Under the pieces are notes generated by a model. That model was not told where the DNA came from, made no database searches, and saw only the letters and a list, made by a program, of their open reading frames with translations. A stretch of DNA of 11,705 nucleotides from Methanobacteriota archaeon. GTDB taxonomy: Archaea; Halobacteriota; Halobacteria; Halobacteriales; Halalkalicoccaceae. A program made the translations under genes and the position numbers. Position 1 is the stretch's first letter. Each line of letters begins with the position of its first letter. The DNA is taken from NCBI GenBank assembly GCA_022561895.1, contig JADFQH010000063.1, forward strand, positions 1-11,705. The letters run 5' to 3'. This document shows, one piece after another, positions 1 to 5,600 of the stretch.

Positions 1-2
1 TT

Positions 3-839
3 GCGGCCGCCCTTTCCCTTGGCGGGGTTTACTCCCCCGACTCGCCGGGCTACGTCGCACTCGGGCAGGTCGCCGCCGCCCCCGCCCTCGTCCCCATCTA
101 CCCCTTCCAGTGGGGACTCCCCAGATTCGAGTTCGCGCTCGTCATCGGGATGATCGCCGGCGTGCTTGCCTCGGTGATCGAGAGCTTCGGTGATTATCAA
201 GCGGTCGCCCGACTCACTGGTTCGGGCGCACCCAGTGAAAAGCGGATCAACCACGGCATCGGCATGGAGGGACTGATGGGGACCGGCGGCTCGACCTCGT
301 ATTCGGAAAACATCGGCGCGATCGGACTGACTGGCGTCGCTTCTCGATACGTCGTCCAGATCGGCGCGGCGATCATGCTCGTGGTCGGGTTTGTCGGATA
401 TTTCGGCCAACTGGTCGCCACCATCCCGGATCCGATCGTCGGCGGCCTCTTTATTGTGATGTTCGGCCAGATCGTCGCCGTCGGAATCAGCACGCTGAAA
501 CACGTCGATCTCGATTCCCAAAGGAATGTCTTCGTCGTCGGCTTTTCGATGTTCGTCGGACTTGCGATCCCCCAGTACATGGCGAACTTCGAGAGCGCCG
601 AAGCCTTCCGCGAACTCGCCGCCGGAGCTTCTCCCGTGCTCGGTTCGCCGATCATCGCCGACACCGTCTTCGTCATCGGCGGCACGGGAATGGCCGTCGG
701 CGGACTCGTGGCGCTCGTCCTCGATAACACGATCCCCGGCACGCGAAAGGAGCGCGGACTCGAAGAGTGGGACGAGCGCACCGAAGACGAATCCGAGTTT
801 CAGAGCGCCTGGGAGCGCTTTCGCCAAGCGGCCGACTGA
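3..839 (+). CDS. Uracil/xanthine permease (NCS2 family), C-terminal part
   Basis: The window opens inside this gene; the frame is already open at base 3 and the stop is TGA at 837-839. About 278 residues are visible, all from the C-terminal half or more of a nucleobase:cation symporter-2 protein, which imports uracil or xanthine across the cytoplasmic membrane. Seen directly: several hydrophobic segments, the string SFGDYQAVA that matches the family's conserved helix entrance, and SENIGAIGLTGVASR, which fits the NCS2 signature of an acidic or Gln-Asn-x-Gly stretch followed by T-G-V-x-S-R. The tail is charged (many Glu and Arg) and should be cytoplasmic. The substrate cannot be decided from this fragment. 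The next gene is convergent, with 59 bases between the stops; a 7-bp inverted repeat (846-852 with 889-895) lies in that gap but is too weak to call a terminator. Confidence 0.88.
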   Translation, partial: AAALSLGGVYSPDSPGYVALGQVAAAPALVPIYPFQWGLPRFEFALVIGMIAGVLASVIESFGDYQAVARLTGSGAPSEKRINHGIGMEGLMGTGGSTSYSENIGAIGLTGVASRYVVQIGAAIMLVVGFVGYFGQLVATIPDPIVGGLFIVMFGQIVAVGISTLKHVDLDSQRNVFVVGFSMFVGLAIPQYMANFESAEAFRELAAGASPVLGSPIIADTVFVIGGTGMAVGGLVALVLDNTIPGTRKERGLEEWDERTEDESEFQSAWERFRQAAD

Positions 840-898
840 AAACCCCCTTCCTATCCGTTAACGACGCGAGGGTTCGGCCGCAAACGACAGGAAGGATA

Positions 899-1315
899 TC
901 ATAGTACTTCGCGGACGTTCTCGATAGCGGACTTCTTCTTCGCGGGGTAGGCTTCGACTTTCGCGCGGAAGGTGATCCCCTCACCGAGAGAAACCTCGCC
1001 GCCGAAGGCGGCCTGCTTGTCGAGATAGAGGAATAGCTCGCAGTTCTCGGTCACGCGCTCGTCAAGCTGGTTGCGAACCCGATCGAGATCGGCTGAATCC
1101 CTGAGCTGATCGAGAACATATCGAACGTCGTCCGCGTTCTCGACGCGCGCCGAAAAGACGAGAATGCGGTCGCCGTGATAGCCCTCGGTTTCGGTCCGCT
1201 CGGTAGGATAGTCCTCGGGCAGGTAGGTTCGCAGTGCCTCCTCGACCCGCTTTTCGTCCTCGGTAGCGTAACAGAACGCGCGCAGATCGATGTAATGGAA
1301 CGGAACGCCAGCCAT
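899..1315 (-). CDS. COG1325-type RNA-binding protein (predicted exosome-associated)
   Basis: A 138-residue acidic protein that I recognise as the archaeal family COG1325 (Pfam RNA_binding, PF01877), predicted from genome context to be linked with RNA processing or the exosome. The start VPFHYIDLRAFCYATEDE and the string GYHGDRILVFSARVEN near the middle are typical of the family, and full length for the group is close to this. It is the second gene of a minus-strand pair: the small gene upstream stops at 1321, five bases before this ATG, so the two are almost certainly cotranscribed and probably translationally coupled. No own promoter is visible. The function is by family only; no biochemical role can be read from the sequence. 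Confidence 0.8.
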   Translation of the reverse strand: MAGVPFHYIDLRAFCYATEDEKRVEEALRTYLPEDYPTERTETEGYHGDRILVFSARVENADDVRYVLDQLRDSADLDRVRNQLDERVTENCELFLYLDKQAAFGGEVSLGEGITFRAKVEAYPAKKKSAIENVREVL

Positions 1316-1320
1316 TGCCG

Positions 1321-1518
1321 TTACTCGTCCGTGTCGTCCCCGTCGGCGGGGGTGAGATCGTCCTCAGGGACGCCCGTTTCTTGGCCTTCCTCGAAGCTCA
1401 CCGTGTAGGTCGCATCGCCGAACATGTTCTCGATGACCTGTGTGACCTGCCCTTCCTCGCCGTCGAACTCGCTGTGGGTGTCCGACAGTACGACGCGGTC
1501 GTCCTCTTCGAAGCTCAT
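1321..1518 (-). CDS. Small acidic SH3/KOW-like protein
   Basis: A 65-residue protein, strongly acidic, beginning MSFEEDDRVVLSD and containing GEEGQVTQVIENMFGDATYTVSFEEGQE. The alternation of a short basic-polar strand, a Gly-Gln-Val turn and a Y-T-V-S-F-E-E-G strand resembles small five-stranded SH3-like barrels of the KOW or DUF1918 kind, which bind nucleic acid or protein; this is a resemblance in pattern, not a confirmed family match. The C-terminus (about the last 14 residues) is a disordered acidic tail. It is first in an operon with the RNA-binding protein downstream (five-base gap), which hints at a shared RNA-related role. A TATA-like box 23-30 bases before the ATG supports this start and a leaderless transcript. 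Confidence 0.72.
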   Translation of the reverse strand: MSFEEDDRVVLSDTHSEFDGEEGQVTQVIENMFGDATYTVSFEEGQETGVPEDDLTPADGDDTDE

Positions 1519-1540
1519 ACGCGGAACTAGCTCGTGGCTC

Positions 1541-1548
1541 GTTAAAAA
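1541..1548 (-). promoter_or_regulatory. TATA box of the small-protein/RNA-binding-protein operon
   Basis: On the minus strand this reads TTTTTAAC, in a GC-rich setting, centred about 26 bases upstream of the ATG at 1518. This is the normal haloarchaeal TATA distance for a leaderless mRNA. Confidence 0.55.
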
Positions 1549-1562
1549 GAGCGTGGTTCACG

Positions 1563-1681
1563 AGGATTCTCGTAGCCAACCGATACTATCGCTTGTTCGA
1601 CCGGTTATCGTCAGTTGATTATCGGGATTATCGTAATCCCTATAGTGAACAAGCGACCGATGAACTTCGTCGAGAATCCCT
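1563..1681. repeat. Structured inverted-repeat element E (CGTAGCCAA family)
   Basis: An imperfect inverted repeat of about 119 bp in a gene-free stretch. The outer arms are GGATTCTCG (1564-1572) and CGAGAATCC (1671-1679), 9 bp perfect. An inner stem TCGCTTGTTC (1589-1598) pairs perfectly with GAACAAGCGA (1647-1656), and a third hairpin GGGATTA-TCG-TAATCCC (1624-1640) sits at the tip. The element aligns with the one at 5496-5599: both have CGTAGCCAA after the left arm and GAACAAG then ATGAA before the right arm, with two compensatory pair changes in the outer stem. It lies upstream of the minus-strand operon promoter and upstream of the Nudix gene. Whether it acts as RNA, as a DNA cruciform or is a remnant of a small non-autonomous mobile element is not known. 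Confidence 0.65.
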
Positions 1682-1752
1682 ATCAGCCGCCGAAGCGTTA
1701 TTTGGGACCGGTCCCCTCGTGGCGAGCATGCACATCTTCGATTCGACCACTG

Positions 1753-1832
1753 ATACGGTCGGTTGTAGTCCTTTGCCGGTGATCGCGGACTCGTGCCGGC
1801 GATCACCGGTGAATCGTTACAACCGTCCGTAT
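1753..1832. repeat. 80-bp palindromic element A (GGTTGTA/TACAACC family)
   Basis: Outer arms ATACGGTCGGTTGTA (1753-1767) and TACAACCGTCCGTAT (1818-1832) pair at 14 of 15 positions (one T-T mismatch). After a 4x4 internal loop the inner stem 1772-1786 pairs with 1799-1813 (15 pairs, two G-T wobbles), leaving a 12-base loop. Element B at 3322-3401 is also exactly 80 bp, has the same layout, and carries a compensated change at the fourth arm position (C-G here, A-T there). It ends 17 bases before the ATG of the Nudix gene, so it would sit in or just upstream of that gene's promoter. Confidence 0.7.
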
Positions 1833-1849
1833 GACGCGAGAGGTGGCTG

Positions 1850-2407
1850 ATGACGACGTTCGACGACCTCTGGTTTCGCGCAGGCGAGGCGAGCCAGCGC
1901 GCAGAACAGGCCTATCACCGGCTTCGCGGGCAGTATGAGAATTTTCTTGAACTCGAATCCCATCGACAGGTCTCTCGATCACGGTTTCGCACCCTGACCG
2001 AGCGGATCGAGGGCTCGGGCGCACCCTACGGCGCACACACGATCGTCTATCGTCCCTCGGGCGAACTCCTCCTCGTCCGCCACGATGGCGTCGACCTGTG
2101 GGTGCTTCCCGGCGGGGAGGTCGATCCCGACGAGGAGTTCCAACGAACTGCCGTCCGCGAACTCGCAGAAGAAGCCGGTGTTGATGCCGACTACGAGGGG
2201 CTCGCTATCCTCACACAGGTCAGAATCACCTGCGGCGAGTACGAGACACAGGGTGTGATCCCGATCTTCGCCGCGCGCGCACTCACAACCGACACCCATA
2301 TCACGGACCCCGACGACGAGATCTCGGCCGCAGGGTGGTTTTTGGAACTCCCTCCGGACACCCGCGATCGGGAGGACTTGCTCGCGTGGCGCGAGCGCGC
2401 GCTGTGA
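1850..2407 (+). CDS. Nudix hydrolase
   Basis: A 185-residue Nudix protein. The Nudix box is complete at residues 89-111: G89, E95, R103, E104, E107, E108 and G110 fit G-x5-E-x7-R-E-U-x-E-E-x-G-U, so the metal-binding Glu residues are intact and the enzyme should be active on a nucleoside diphosphate linked to some group X. Before the fold, residues 1-55 are polar and probably helical (FRAGEASQRAEQAYHRLRGQ), an N-terminal helical extension seen in several haloarchaeal Nudix proteins. The substrate is unknown. The ATG at 1850 follows palindromic element A closely; no better start lies upstream. It is convergent with the next gene, with 8 bases between the stops. Confidence 0.88.
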   Translation: MTTFDDLWFRAGEASQRAEQAYHRLRGQYENFLELESHRQVSRSRFRTLTERIEGSGAPYGAHTIVYRPSGELLLVRHDGVDLWVLPGGEVDPDEEFQRTAVRELAEEAGVDADYEGLAILTQVRITCGEYETQGVIPIFAARALTTDTHITDPDDEISAAGWFLELPPDTRDREDLLAWRERAL

Positions 2408-2415
2408 ATCCGGCG

Positions 2416-3246
2416 CTATGACTCCGGTCCGTAACTCTCCCCTTCGCGAGAGTCCGCTCGCATCCGCCGTAGCGTGGCTTGCGCGTTCGCGGCGTCGTAC
2501 CCGAAAAACACGTCCTTGCCGTAGGCGTCCGCGACCTCGGCGGCGTGGATCAGGCTGTCGATATCGAGATCAACAGCGTACAGTTCGATACTGAAAGGAG
2601 TATCAAGCAGTGTCTGAAACCCGCTCGCGATCGTTTCGAGCCAGTACGTAGTCGAATAGGCCATGTCGTACAGCGGGATCACGAACTCGTCCACGTGCGG
2701 TTCGAGCGCTTCGATCTCCAACCCCGCACGTTCGTAGAGATGGCCCGGATACGGGTCGGGATAGAGCGTGAGATAGGTCTTGCCGGGGATCCGATCACTG
2801 ACCTCGGCGACAAAGTCGGTGATGACGGAGGCGCGCCACGCAAAGCGATCCTCGAACTCGCTCATCTCGAAGCGCTCGGTACACCGATCACAGAAGCAGT
2901 ACTCCTGACGCGGGAATCCTACGTCGTCGAGGCGCACGTCCTCGTTTATTTCACTTGCTTCGCTCACCATCTCCAAGAGCCCCTCGCGATAGCCGTCGTG
3001 GGTCGGGCAGATGTACGCCCAGTCGAAGTACTTCCGTTCGCGCGTGGCGAGTTCGCCCTCCCGATTCCGGGGGACGAGTTCGGGCGAGCTTTCGGCGGCG
3101 GCGTTGTCGCCGAAACAGGAGATCATATTTACGGCTTCGGAAATCGGCTCGGCGGAGCGCCCGCTTACGTCCTTTGACTCGTAGAAGGCGAGATCGAACT
3201 CGGGCCACGTACACTCCTCTTCGTTTCGCGTCACGACCCCGAACAT
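2416..3246 (-). CDS. Glycoside-hydrolase-like (TIM-barrel type) hypothetical protein, perhaps 5'-truncated
   Basis: A 276-residue acidic protein. Visible marks are CPTHDGYREGLLEMV (residues 80-94), VRLDDVGFP (104-112), CFCDRCTERF (117-126) and YPDPYPGHLYERAGL (162-176). The order of a catalytic-barrel-like strand with Asp-Asp, then a CxC-xx-C knuckle followed by ERF, resembles uncharacterised glycoside-hydrolase-like barrels; I infer the fold from this pattern only and cannot name a substrate. No signal peptide is seen, so it should be cytoplasmic. The frame stays open upstream of the ATG at 3246 to a stop at 3352-3354, with coding-like codons between 3247 and about 3318 (reading RRLAEIESNALTPREGKDA just before the Met) but no ATG, GTG or TTG there. 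This suggests an original N-terminus interrupted at element B (3322-3401). It could equally start at 3246. Confidence 0.62.
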   Translation of the reverse strand: MFGVVTRNEEECTWPEFDLAFYESKDVSGRSAEPISEAVNMISCFGDNAAAESSPELVPRNREGELATRERKYFDWAYICPTHDGYREGLLEMVSEASEINEDVRLDDVGFPRQEYCFCDRCTERFEMSEFEDRFAWRASVITDFVAEVSDRIPGKTYLTLYPDPYPGHLYERAGLEIEALEPHVDEFVIPLYDMAYSTTYWLETIASGFQTLLDTPFSIELYAVDLDIDSLIHAAEVADAYGKDVFFGYDAANAQATLRRMRADSREGESYGPES

Positions 3247-3321
3247 AGCGTCCTTACCCTCGCGGGGCGTAAGTGCGTTGCTCTCGATCTCCGCCAGTCG
3301 CCGCTGGGCTGTCGACCTTTC

Positions 3322-3401
3322 ATAAGGTCGGTTGCAGTCTCTTACCGCTAATCACCTGCGCGGGTCAGCGATCAGCGGTAAACAGTTACAACCGCCCTTA
3401 T
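3322..3401. repeat. 80-bp palindromic element B (GGTTGTA/TACAACC family)
   Basis: Second copy of element A's type, same length. Arms ATAAGGTCGGTTGCA (3322-3336) and TACAACCGCCCTTAT (3387-3401) pair at 13 of 15 positions. Inner stem TTACCGCTAATC (3342-3353) pairs with GATCAGCGGTAA (3370-3381) at 11 of 12. The internal loop keeps GTC on the left and GT on the right, as in element A, while the inner stem sequence differs completely but still pairs. It lies between the divergent glycoside-hydrolase-like gene and the small membrane-protein pair, and the former's reading frame runs open into it. Confidence 0.7.
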
Positions 3402-3450
3402 CAGTCGGGTGGCCGACAACGTTTTGCTTGCGATGGTCGTGCTCCGAGTC

Positions 3451-3678
3451 ATGGCACAGTATCAACGACTCGCGTACACCACGTACGCCCGCGGCGGTTT
3501 CGTCCTTGGAGTCGTGGTGTTCGTTCTCGGGATCCTCGGCCACACGCTCGGTCCGGCGCTGTTCGGTCCGCTTCCGGCCTGGGAGCTGACGCTCTTTACT
3601 GCAATGGAGTTCGTGGGAATTGCCCTTGCGCTCTGTTCGCCGATCGTCTTCGGGATCGTTCTCCCGCTGATCGAGTGA
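3451..3678 (+). CDS. Small two-helix membrane protein
   Basis: A 75-residue protein starting MAQYQRLAYTTYARGGF with two hydrophobic segments (about 16-35 and 47-73), the second ending SPIVFGIVLPLIE. It looks like a haloarchaeal lineage-specific membrane protein of unknown function. In-frame alternatives upstream are GTG 3409 and ATG 3433; I prefer ATG 3451 because the polar N-terminus then directly precedes the first membrane segment. Its stop TGA is followed at once by the ATG of the next gene (TGAATG), so the two are translationally coupled and their products may work together in the membrane. Confidence 0.65.
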   Translation: MAQYQRLAYTTYARGGFVLGVVVFVLGILGHTLGPALFGPLPAWELTLFTAMEFVGIALALCSPIVFGIVLPLIE

Positions 3679-3894
3679 ATGCGCCCACCCAGCCTCCGAA
3701 ACCCGCGCTCGCTCTGGGACGTTCTCACGATCAGCCTCGCGGTCATCCTGCCGATGAAGCTCGTCCTGTTGTGGCTCGATTCGCCGATTATCCGCATCGA
3801 AGTGATCGTCGTCTGGGCGATCGTTCTCGCGTGGGATCTCTGGGCGATCCGGCGGATCCTCGATCACTCGGCTGGCGACTATAGTAGTCGGTGA
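3679..3894 (+). CDS. Small two-helix membrane protein, end overlaps an inverted repeat
   Basis: A 71-residue protein with a short basic N-terminus (MRPPSLRNPR) and two hydrophobic segments (about 13-33 and 38-57), then RRILDHSAGDYSSR. By the positive-inside rule both ends are probably cytoplasmic. It starts right after the stop of the upstream small membrane protein. Its last codons (Tyr-Ser-Ser-Arg) and stop (3892-3894) lie inside the left arm of the inverted repeat that begins at 3879, so the present C-terminus may have been set by insertion of that element. I do not recognise the family. Confidence 0.6.
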   Translation: MRPPSLRNPRSLWDVLTISLAVILPMKLVLLWLDSPIIRIEVIVVWAIVLAWDLWAIRRILDHSAGDYSSR

Positions 3895-3991
3895 AAGTCA
3901 ACACGCACCTGGTTGCGAAATGTGCGGCCAGCGCCGTGGCGCTGGCCGCTGCGTGCAACCGGTGGGAAAACAGTTTCACCGACTACTATAG
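3879..3991. repeat. 113-bp inverted-repeat element C
   Basis: Perfect 18-bp terminal inverted repeats CTATAGTAGTCGGTGAAA (3879-3896) and its complement (3974-3991). Inside, CACCTGGTTGC (3906-3916) pairs with GCAACCGGTG (3955-3964) with one bulged base, and a perfect 12-bp stem (3924-3935 with 3938-3949) closes on two bases. The whole element could fold as one long cruciform. It resembles a miniature inverted-repeat element; no transposase is encoded and no clear target duplication is visible. It shares GTCGGT then AGTC on the left and AAACAGTT on the right with elements A and B, so a distant relation is possible. Confidence 0.68.
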
Positions 3992-4144
3992 CAAAACGGT
4001 TTGCACCGCTCACACCTGAGCACAGTACCGGCGGTGCTGACCGCGCTCGCAAGATCAAGGAACACTGACAGTCACTGGCTACTCGTCGAACGGGAGCCGA
4101 AGACGACGTGGCCGGATGGAACTCGAGTAACGACGGGAACCCTC
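3992..4144. other. Stretch without a recognised gene
   Basis: Between element C and the stop of the acidic membrane protein. No gene is supported. One frame ends at TGA 4066-4068 with a coding-like tail (GGADRARKIKEH) and runs open back into element C, so a fragment of a gene broken by that element is possible but cannot be shown. Confidence 0.35.
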
Positions 4145-4798
4145 TCAGTTATCACCGAAGCCGCCACCGTCGTCTTGCTCTTCTGTTTCGATTCCGATCT
4201 GGTCGTTATCTTCCTCGTCCTCGTCGTCCGTCGCGTCTCCGTCGCCATCCGCATCGGACCCCTCTTCAGCTTCGGCCTCCTCCGTATTGTCTTCCTCGAT
4301 ATCGTTTTCTTCGACATCGTCTTCGGCGTCCGATTCATCGCTGTCGTCCGCCTCCTCGTCATCGGATTCGGTCGTCTCCTCGTCGTCCGCGCCTTCGTCA
4401 TCGCCATCGTTGGCCTCGTCATCTGCATCCTCGCTCGTATCCGACTGATCGGTCTCCTCGTTCTCGTTACCCTCTGACTCGTCGTCGCCGGATCCGATGA
4501 TCGGATCGTCGTCCCCATCGCTACTGCTCCCGGACTCCTCCGTGTTGGCGTCCTCGTCATCCTGTTCGTCAGTGTCATCCTCATCCGCTCCACCCGCCTC
4601 GACGCCGCTCGAATCGGGTTCCGCCGACTCCGCGGGTTCGGAAAACGTCGGAAAGCCGTGAAGAACGCCGCCGATCCCGATGATTACGACTGTTATAACG
4701 AGCATCATGCTCACGAACGTGATGAACGTCCGCGCGTCGGGACCCTCCGGTTCTCGCTCGCTACGTGGTTTTGGCGGCCCTCGAAGCCCTTGCGACAT
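4145..4798 (-). CDS. Membrane-anchored, extremely acidic low-complexity protein
   Basis: A 217-residue protein: about 24 polar N-terminal residues, one membrane segment (about 25-46, FITFVSMMLVITVVIIGIGG), then some 165 residues made mostly of Asp, Glu, Ser, Asn, Gly and Thr with very few hydrophobic residues. With basic residues only before the membrane segment, the N-terminus should face the cytoplasm and the acidic tail the outside. The tail has no repeats of fixed length; it is compositionally biased and surely disordered, and may bind cations or water at the cell surface. The function is unknown. Its antisense strand gives long spurious open frames because GAC/GAG-rich DNA lacks stops. 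No informative neighbours. Confidence 0.65.
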   Translation of the reverse strand: MSQGLRGPPKPRSEREPEGPDARTFITFVSMMLVITVVIIGIGGVLHGFPTFSEPAESAEPDSSGVEAGGADEDDTDEQDDEDANTEESGSSSDGDDDPIIGSGDDESEGNENEETDQSDTSEDADDEANDGDDEGADDEETTESDDEEADDSDESDAEDDVEENDIEEDNTEEAEAEEGSDADGDGDATDDEDEEDNDQIGIETEEQDDGGGFGDN

Positions 4799-4853
4799 CG
4801 CTTACCTTTCCCTACGTCGCTGCGTTACTTGTACGTGACGAGGGCCGGTTGCG

Positions 4854-5000
4854 TTATCGTCTTGCCGGCTCACCGTTGATGATTGCAGTCATATCGGTAC
4901 AGGCCGGACAGCCGTACACCTCGCCGTCGTTTCCGGCGAACACACGTTGGAACCGCCCGGTCACGTGTTCACCGCATGTAGCACAGGTTGGCATGTGCAT
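4854..5000 (-). CDS. Small zinc-ribbon protein, 48 residues
   Basis: A short gene on the minus strand. Translation starts MHMPTCATCGEHVTGRFQRV and ends INGEPARR. Two CxxC knuckles (C6/C9 and C31/C34) separated by 21 residues make a typical treble-clef or ribbon zinc site. It resembles the small haloarchaeal zinc-ribbon proteins filed under domain-of-unknown-function names such as DUF7563, but I cannot confirm the exact family. The start could be Met1 (5000) or Met3 (4994). Such proteins are common in haloarchaea, often acting in regulation or protein contacts; no role can be assigned here. It is divergent from the DoxX-like gene, with 113 bases between the starts. Confidence 0.7.
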   Translation of the reverse strand: MHMPTCATCGEHVTGRFQRVFAGNDGEVYGCPACTDMTAIINGEPARR

Positions 5001-5081
5001 CCCCAGTTCCCATTACTATCGACCCCGTTATCAACTTGTCCTGTCTTTTCGTTGTCAGATGATCCTGCCGGAACCCCGTAG

Positions 5082-5090
5082 TTTTTGCAA
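5082..5090 (+). promoter_or_regulatory. Possible TATA box of the DoxX-like gene
   Basis: TTTTTGCAA centred about 28 bases before the ATG at 5114, the right distance for a leaderless haloarchaeal transcript. Sequence match is only moderate. Confidence 0.3.
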
Positions 5091-5113
5091 CGAACCCGTC
5101 TATACCCACCGGT

Positions 5114-5488
5114 ATGAGTGACGACACGCCCACACTGCTCGGGAGACTGCTGTTCGGCGGCAGTCTCGCCGCGCTGGCGTACGGCAACTTCAAGGAACTG
5201 GACGCGATGATCGGCTACGCCGAATCCAAAGAGGTCCCCGAGGCCAACCGGCTCGTGCCCTTCGCAAGCGGGATGCTCGCCTTCGGCAGCCTCGCGATCA
5301 CGCTCTGGCGGGTCCCCCGTCTCGCCGCGGGCGCAGTTGCTGGCTTCCTTCTCGGGGTCACCCCGCTGATGCATGACTTCTGGAACCTAGAGGGCCAAGA
5401 GCGGGACACCGAGATGACGAACTTCCTCCAGAACGTTGCGCTTCTGGGTGCGGCGCTTGCCTTCCTCGGCTGGCCGCGTGATGACTAA
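5114..5488 (+). CDS. DoxX-family membrane protein
   Basis: A 124-residue membrane protein with about four hydrophobic segments (roughly 8-25, 46-65, 70-88 and 103-120). The string LLGVTPLMHDFWN and the acidic loop EGQERDTEMTNFLQNVALLGAAL are typical of the DoxX/COG2259 family (the fourth helix carrying N-x-x-LLGA). DoxX proteins sit in the cytoplasmic membrane; some take part in thiosulfate oxidation or redox protection, but most are uncharacterised and this one cannot be assigned. It is a single gene, followed seven bases after its stop by element D, which may end its transcript. Confidence 0.78.
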   Translation: MSDDTPTLLGRLLFGGSLAALAYGNFKELDAMIGYAESKEVPEANRLVPFASGMLAFGSLAITLWRVPRLAAGAVAGFLLGVTPLMHDFWNLEGQERDTEMTNFLQNVALLGAALAFLGWPRDD

Positions 5489-5495
5489 CCCACGA

Positions 5496-5599
5496 TACAG
5501 GGAGTATCGTAGCCAATCAGCTGATTTCTTCTTGCAACACGGACCACGTCGATCGGTTGACGAACAAGAAGAGTATGAAACTCTACGATACTCCCTGTA
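5496..5599. repeat. Structured inverted-repeat element D (CGTAGCCAA family), possible bidirectional terminator
   Basis: Perfect 17-bp arms TACAGGGAGTATCGTAG (5496-5512) and its complement (5583-5599), with an inner stem TCTTCTTG (5527-5534) pairing CAAGAAGA (5565-5572). It lies exactly between two convergent genes, seven bases after one stop and one base from the other. It aligns with element E at 1563-1681, including conserved unpaired CCAA and ATGAA strings and paired changes in the outer stem. Position suggests transcript-end or barrier function; the family resemblance suggests a dispersed element that landed here. Confidence 0.7.
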
Positions 5600-5600
5600 G

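Larger units (their letters stand above)
1531..1849. other. Gene-free stretch holding two palindromic elements
   Basis: No credible gene in 319 bases. It contains the promoter of the minus-strand operon, element E (1563-1681), a perfect 12-bp palindrome GGGACCGGTCCC (1704-1715) next to a small CTCG-TGG-CGAG hairpin (1716-1726), and element A (1753-1832). Frames that run through it encode only the repeats. The palindrome could be a regulator site for the Nudix gene, but there is nothing to support that beyond its symmetry. Confidence 0.6.

Noticed and set aside
1593..1850. Short open frames through elements E and A on both strands
   Set aside because: They encode only the repeats (for example the string YNRPY in both orientations, which comes from the palindromic arms) and have no protein-like features.
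1563..3401. A CRISPR array, from the regular-looking repeats
   Set aside because: The copies are few, widely and unequally spaced, palindromic and divergent; there are no spacers and no cas genes.
4001..4477. Hydrophobic-looking plus-strand open frames opposite the acidic protein
   Set aside because: The complement of GAC/GAG-rich codons gives Val/Leu/Ile/Phe-rich frames; this is a composition artefact, not a membrane protein.
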